A stretch of 42,657 nt of DNA, taken from positions 1 through 42,657 of the forward strand of contig UQSX01000018.1 of the NCBI GenBank assembly GCA_900543715.1, read 5' to 3'. The notes below the pieces were generated by a model that was not told the origin of the DNA, ran no database searches, and saw only the letters and a program-made list of their open reading frames with translations. The position numbers and the translations under genes are program-made. The DNA is from an uncultured Blautia sp. (lineage in GTDB: Bacteria; Bacillota; Clostridia; Lachnospirales; Lachnospiraceae). Below, one piece after another: positions 42,258 to 42,657 of this stretch (position 1 is the stretch's first letter; each line of letters opens with the position of its first letter).

Positions 42258-42657
42258 ATGAAATTGAAGTTTAAGGAATTGAAGAAAGTACTGGCCTTTT
42301 CTGTTGCTGTGTCTATGGCAGTCCCTGGAAATGTTTGGGCGGCAGTGCCGGGAGCGAAGATATCAGTAGGGGAATATGAGGCCGGAGGAGGATATCTTCC
42401 GGAAGGATATCATTACATATTAGATGAAAATGGATTTGTGACTATTCTGGATGACGGCAGTGCTGCGATAGAAGCAGATGCTCAGCCATCGGTGCCGGCT
42501 GATCCTGCACCGGAGACTCCGGAAGAAGGAACTGATACTGAAACTCCAGGAGAGGGAGAAGGAACTGACACTGAGACCCCAGGAGAGGGAGAAGGAACTG
42601 AGACCGAGACTCCGGGAGAAGGAGAAGAAACTGACACCGAGACTCCGGGAGAAGGAA
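42258..42657 (+). CDS. Exported repeat protein, 5' part (cut by window end)
   Basis: The open frame has a signal peptide: basic MKLKFKELKK, a hydrophobic core LAFSVAVSMAVPGNVWA and a likely cut after WAA. A short region with GGGYLPEGYHYILDENGFVTI follows, then from about residue 90 four tandem copies of EGTDTETPGEG that run off the window. The protein is probably on or outside the cell surface; no catalytic domain is visible yet. GGAGG lies only two bases before the ATG at 42258 but eight before an in-frame TTG at 42264, so the TTG may be the true start. It follows asnA after 18 bases. Confidence 0.75.
   Translation, partial: MKLKFKELKKVLAFSVAVSMAVPGNVWAAVPGAKISVGEYEAGGGYLPEGYHYILDENGFVTILDDGSAAIEADAQPSVPADPAPETPEEGTDTETPGEGEGTDTETPGEGEGTETETPGEGEETDTETPGEG
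42525..42656 (+). repeat. Four 33-bp tandem repeats in the exported protein
   Basis: Four in-frame 33-base units (from 42525, 42558, 42591 and 42624) encode EGTDTETPGEG or close variants. Copies differ mainly at third codon positions (CCA/CCG, GAG/GAA), so protein sequence is kept while DNA diverges. The array may continue past the window. Confidence 0.9.

Noticed and set aside
1..42657. CRISPR arrays, insertion sequences, prophage or integrated elements
   Set aside because: No regularly spaced repeats, transposase, integrase or phage genes were found; gene order is conserved core chromosome.

Overview
The window reads as a chromosomal segment of a Gram-positive, anaerobic, spore-forming Firmicute, most likely a Lachnospiraceae (Blautia-like) bacterium. 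This rests on gene order and families and was not checked by any search. Supporting signs are the gdpP-rplI-dnaB order, the rqcP(yabO)-yabP-yabQ-divIC-spoIIE-tilS-hpt-ftsH block known from Bacillus and clostridia, a short clostridial ThiC, a small 2[4Fe-4S] ferredoxin, a CotS-like spore coat protein, a T-box, a TPP riboswitch, and strong AGGAGG ribosome binding sites. No rRNA, CRISPR array, insertion sequence or prophage was seen. Gene density is high and most of the segment is core chromosome.

Layout. 1-2850: end of gdpP, then rplI and dnaB, closed by a bidirectional terminator. 2900-4480 (minus): thiC behind a TPP riboswitch with a terminator platform. 4500-5860: a MerR-type regulator, a ferredoxin gene of 56 codons on the minus strand, a DUF1858 gene, and large palindromic terminators. 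5890-7355: mecA (minus), and divergent from it a promoter followed by a ~245-nt RNA whose ends pair, a 24-codon leader ORF and a 77-aa unknown protein. 7480-10090: a membrane-anchored GH18 protein and a DivIVA-like coiled-coil protein. 10230-16230: a LacI-type regulator and an oligosaccharide operon (GH13 alpha-glucosidase, lipoprotein binding protein, two permeases, no ATPase). 16335-19790: CwlD-like amidase, Sua5, rpiB, upp and dCMP deaminase. 19800-24000: T-box-controlled proS, cca and a CotS-family gene. 24000-31340: HU and the sporulation/division/tRNA-modification block ending in ftsH; spoIIE has its own promoter. 31340-33890: a possible small RNA and a neopullulanase-like GH13 enzyme. 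33900-34190: tRNA-Tyr and tRNA-Leu. 34240-38930: MFS transporter, TetR regulator, divergent degV, and an ABC-class ATPase gene. 38940-40605: tRNA-Arg (minus), a DUF975 membrane protein and a second DivIVA-like coiled coil. 40608-42657: a DtxR/MntR-type repressor, divergent asnA, and the start of an exported repeat protein cut by the window end.

How the parts fit. The GH13 operon and the later GH13 enzyme suggest import and intracellular breakdown of alpha-glucans; the missing ABC ATPase implies a shared ATPase elsewhere. The sporulation genes sit with housekeeping genes in their ancient order, and the spoIIE promoter keeps the wide -35/-10 spacing typical of Spo0A-activated promoters. RNA-level control is frequent: TPP riboswitch, T-box, a candidate new structured leader before the 77-aa protein, and hairpins in front of yabP and the ABC-class ATPase gene. 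The least explained features are the 6791-7125 leader RNA with its leader ORF, the C-rich candidate small RNA at 31474, the palindromic repeat family seen at 2846, 5109 and 20083, and the palindrome at 38881. I did not find a clearly new multi-gene system.
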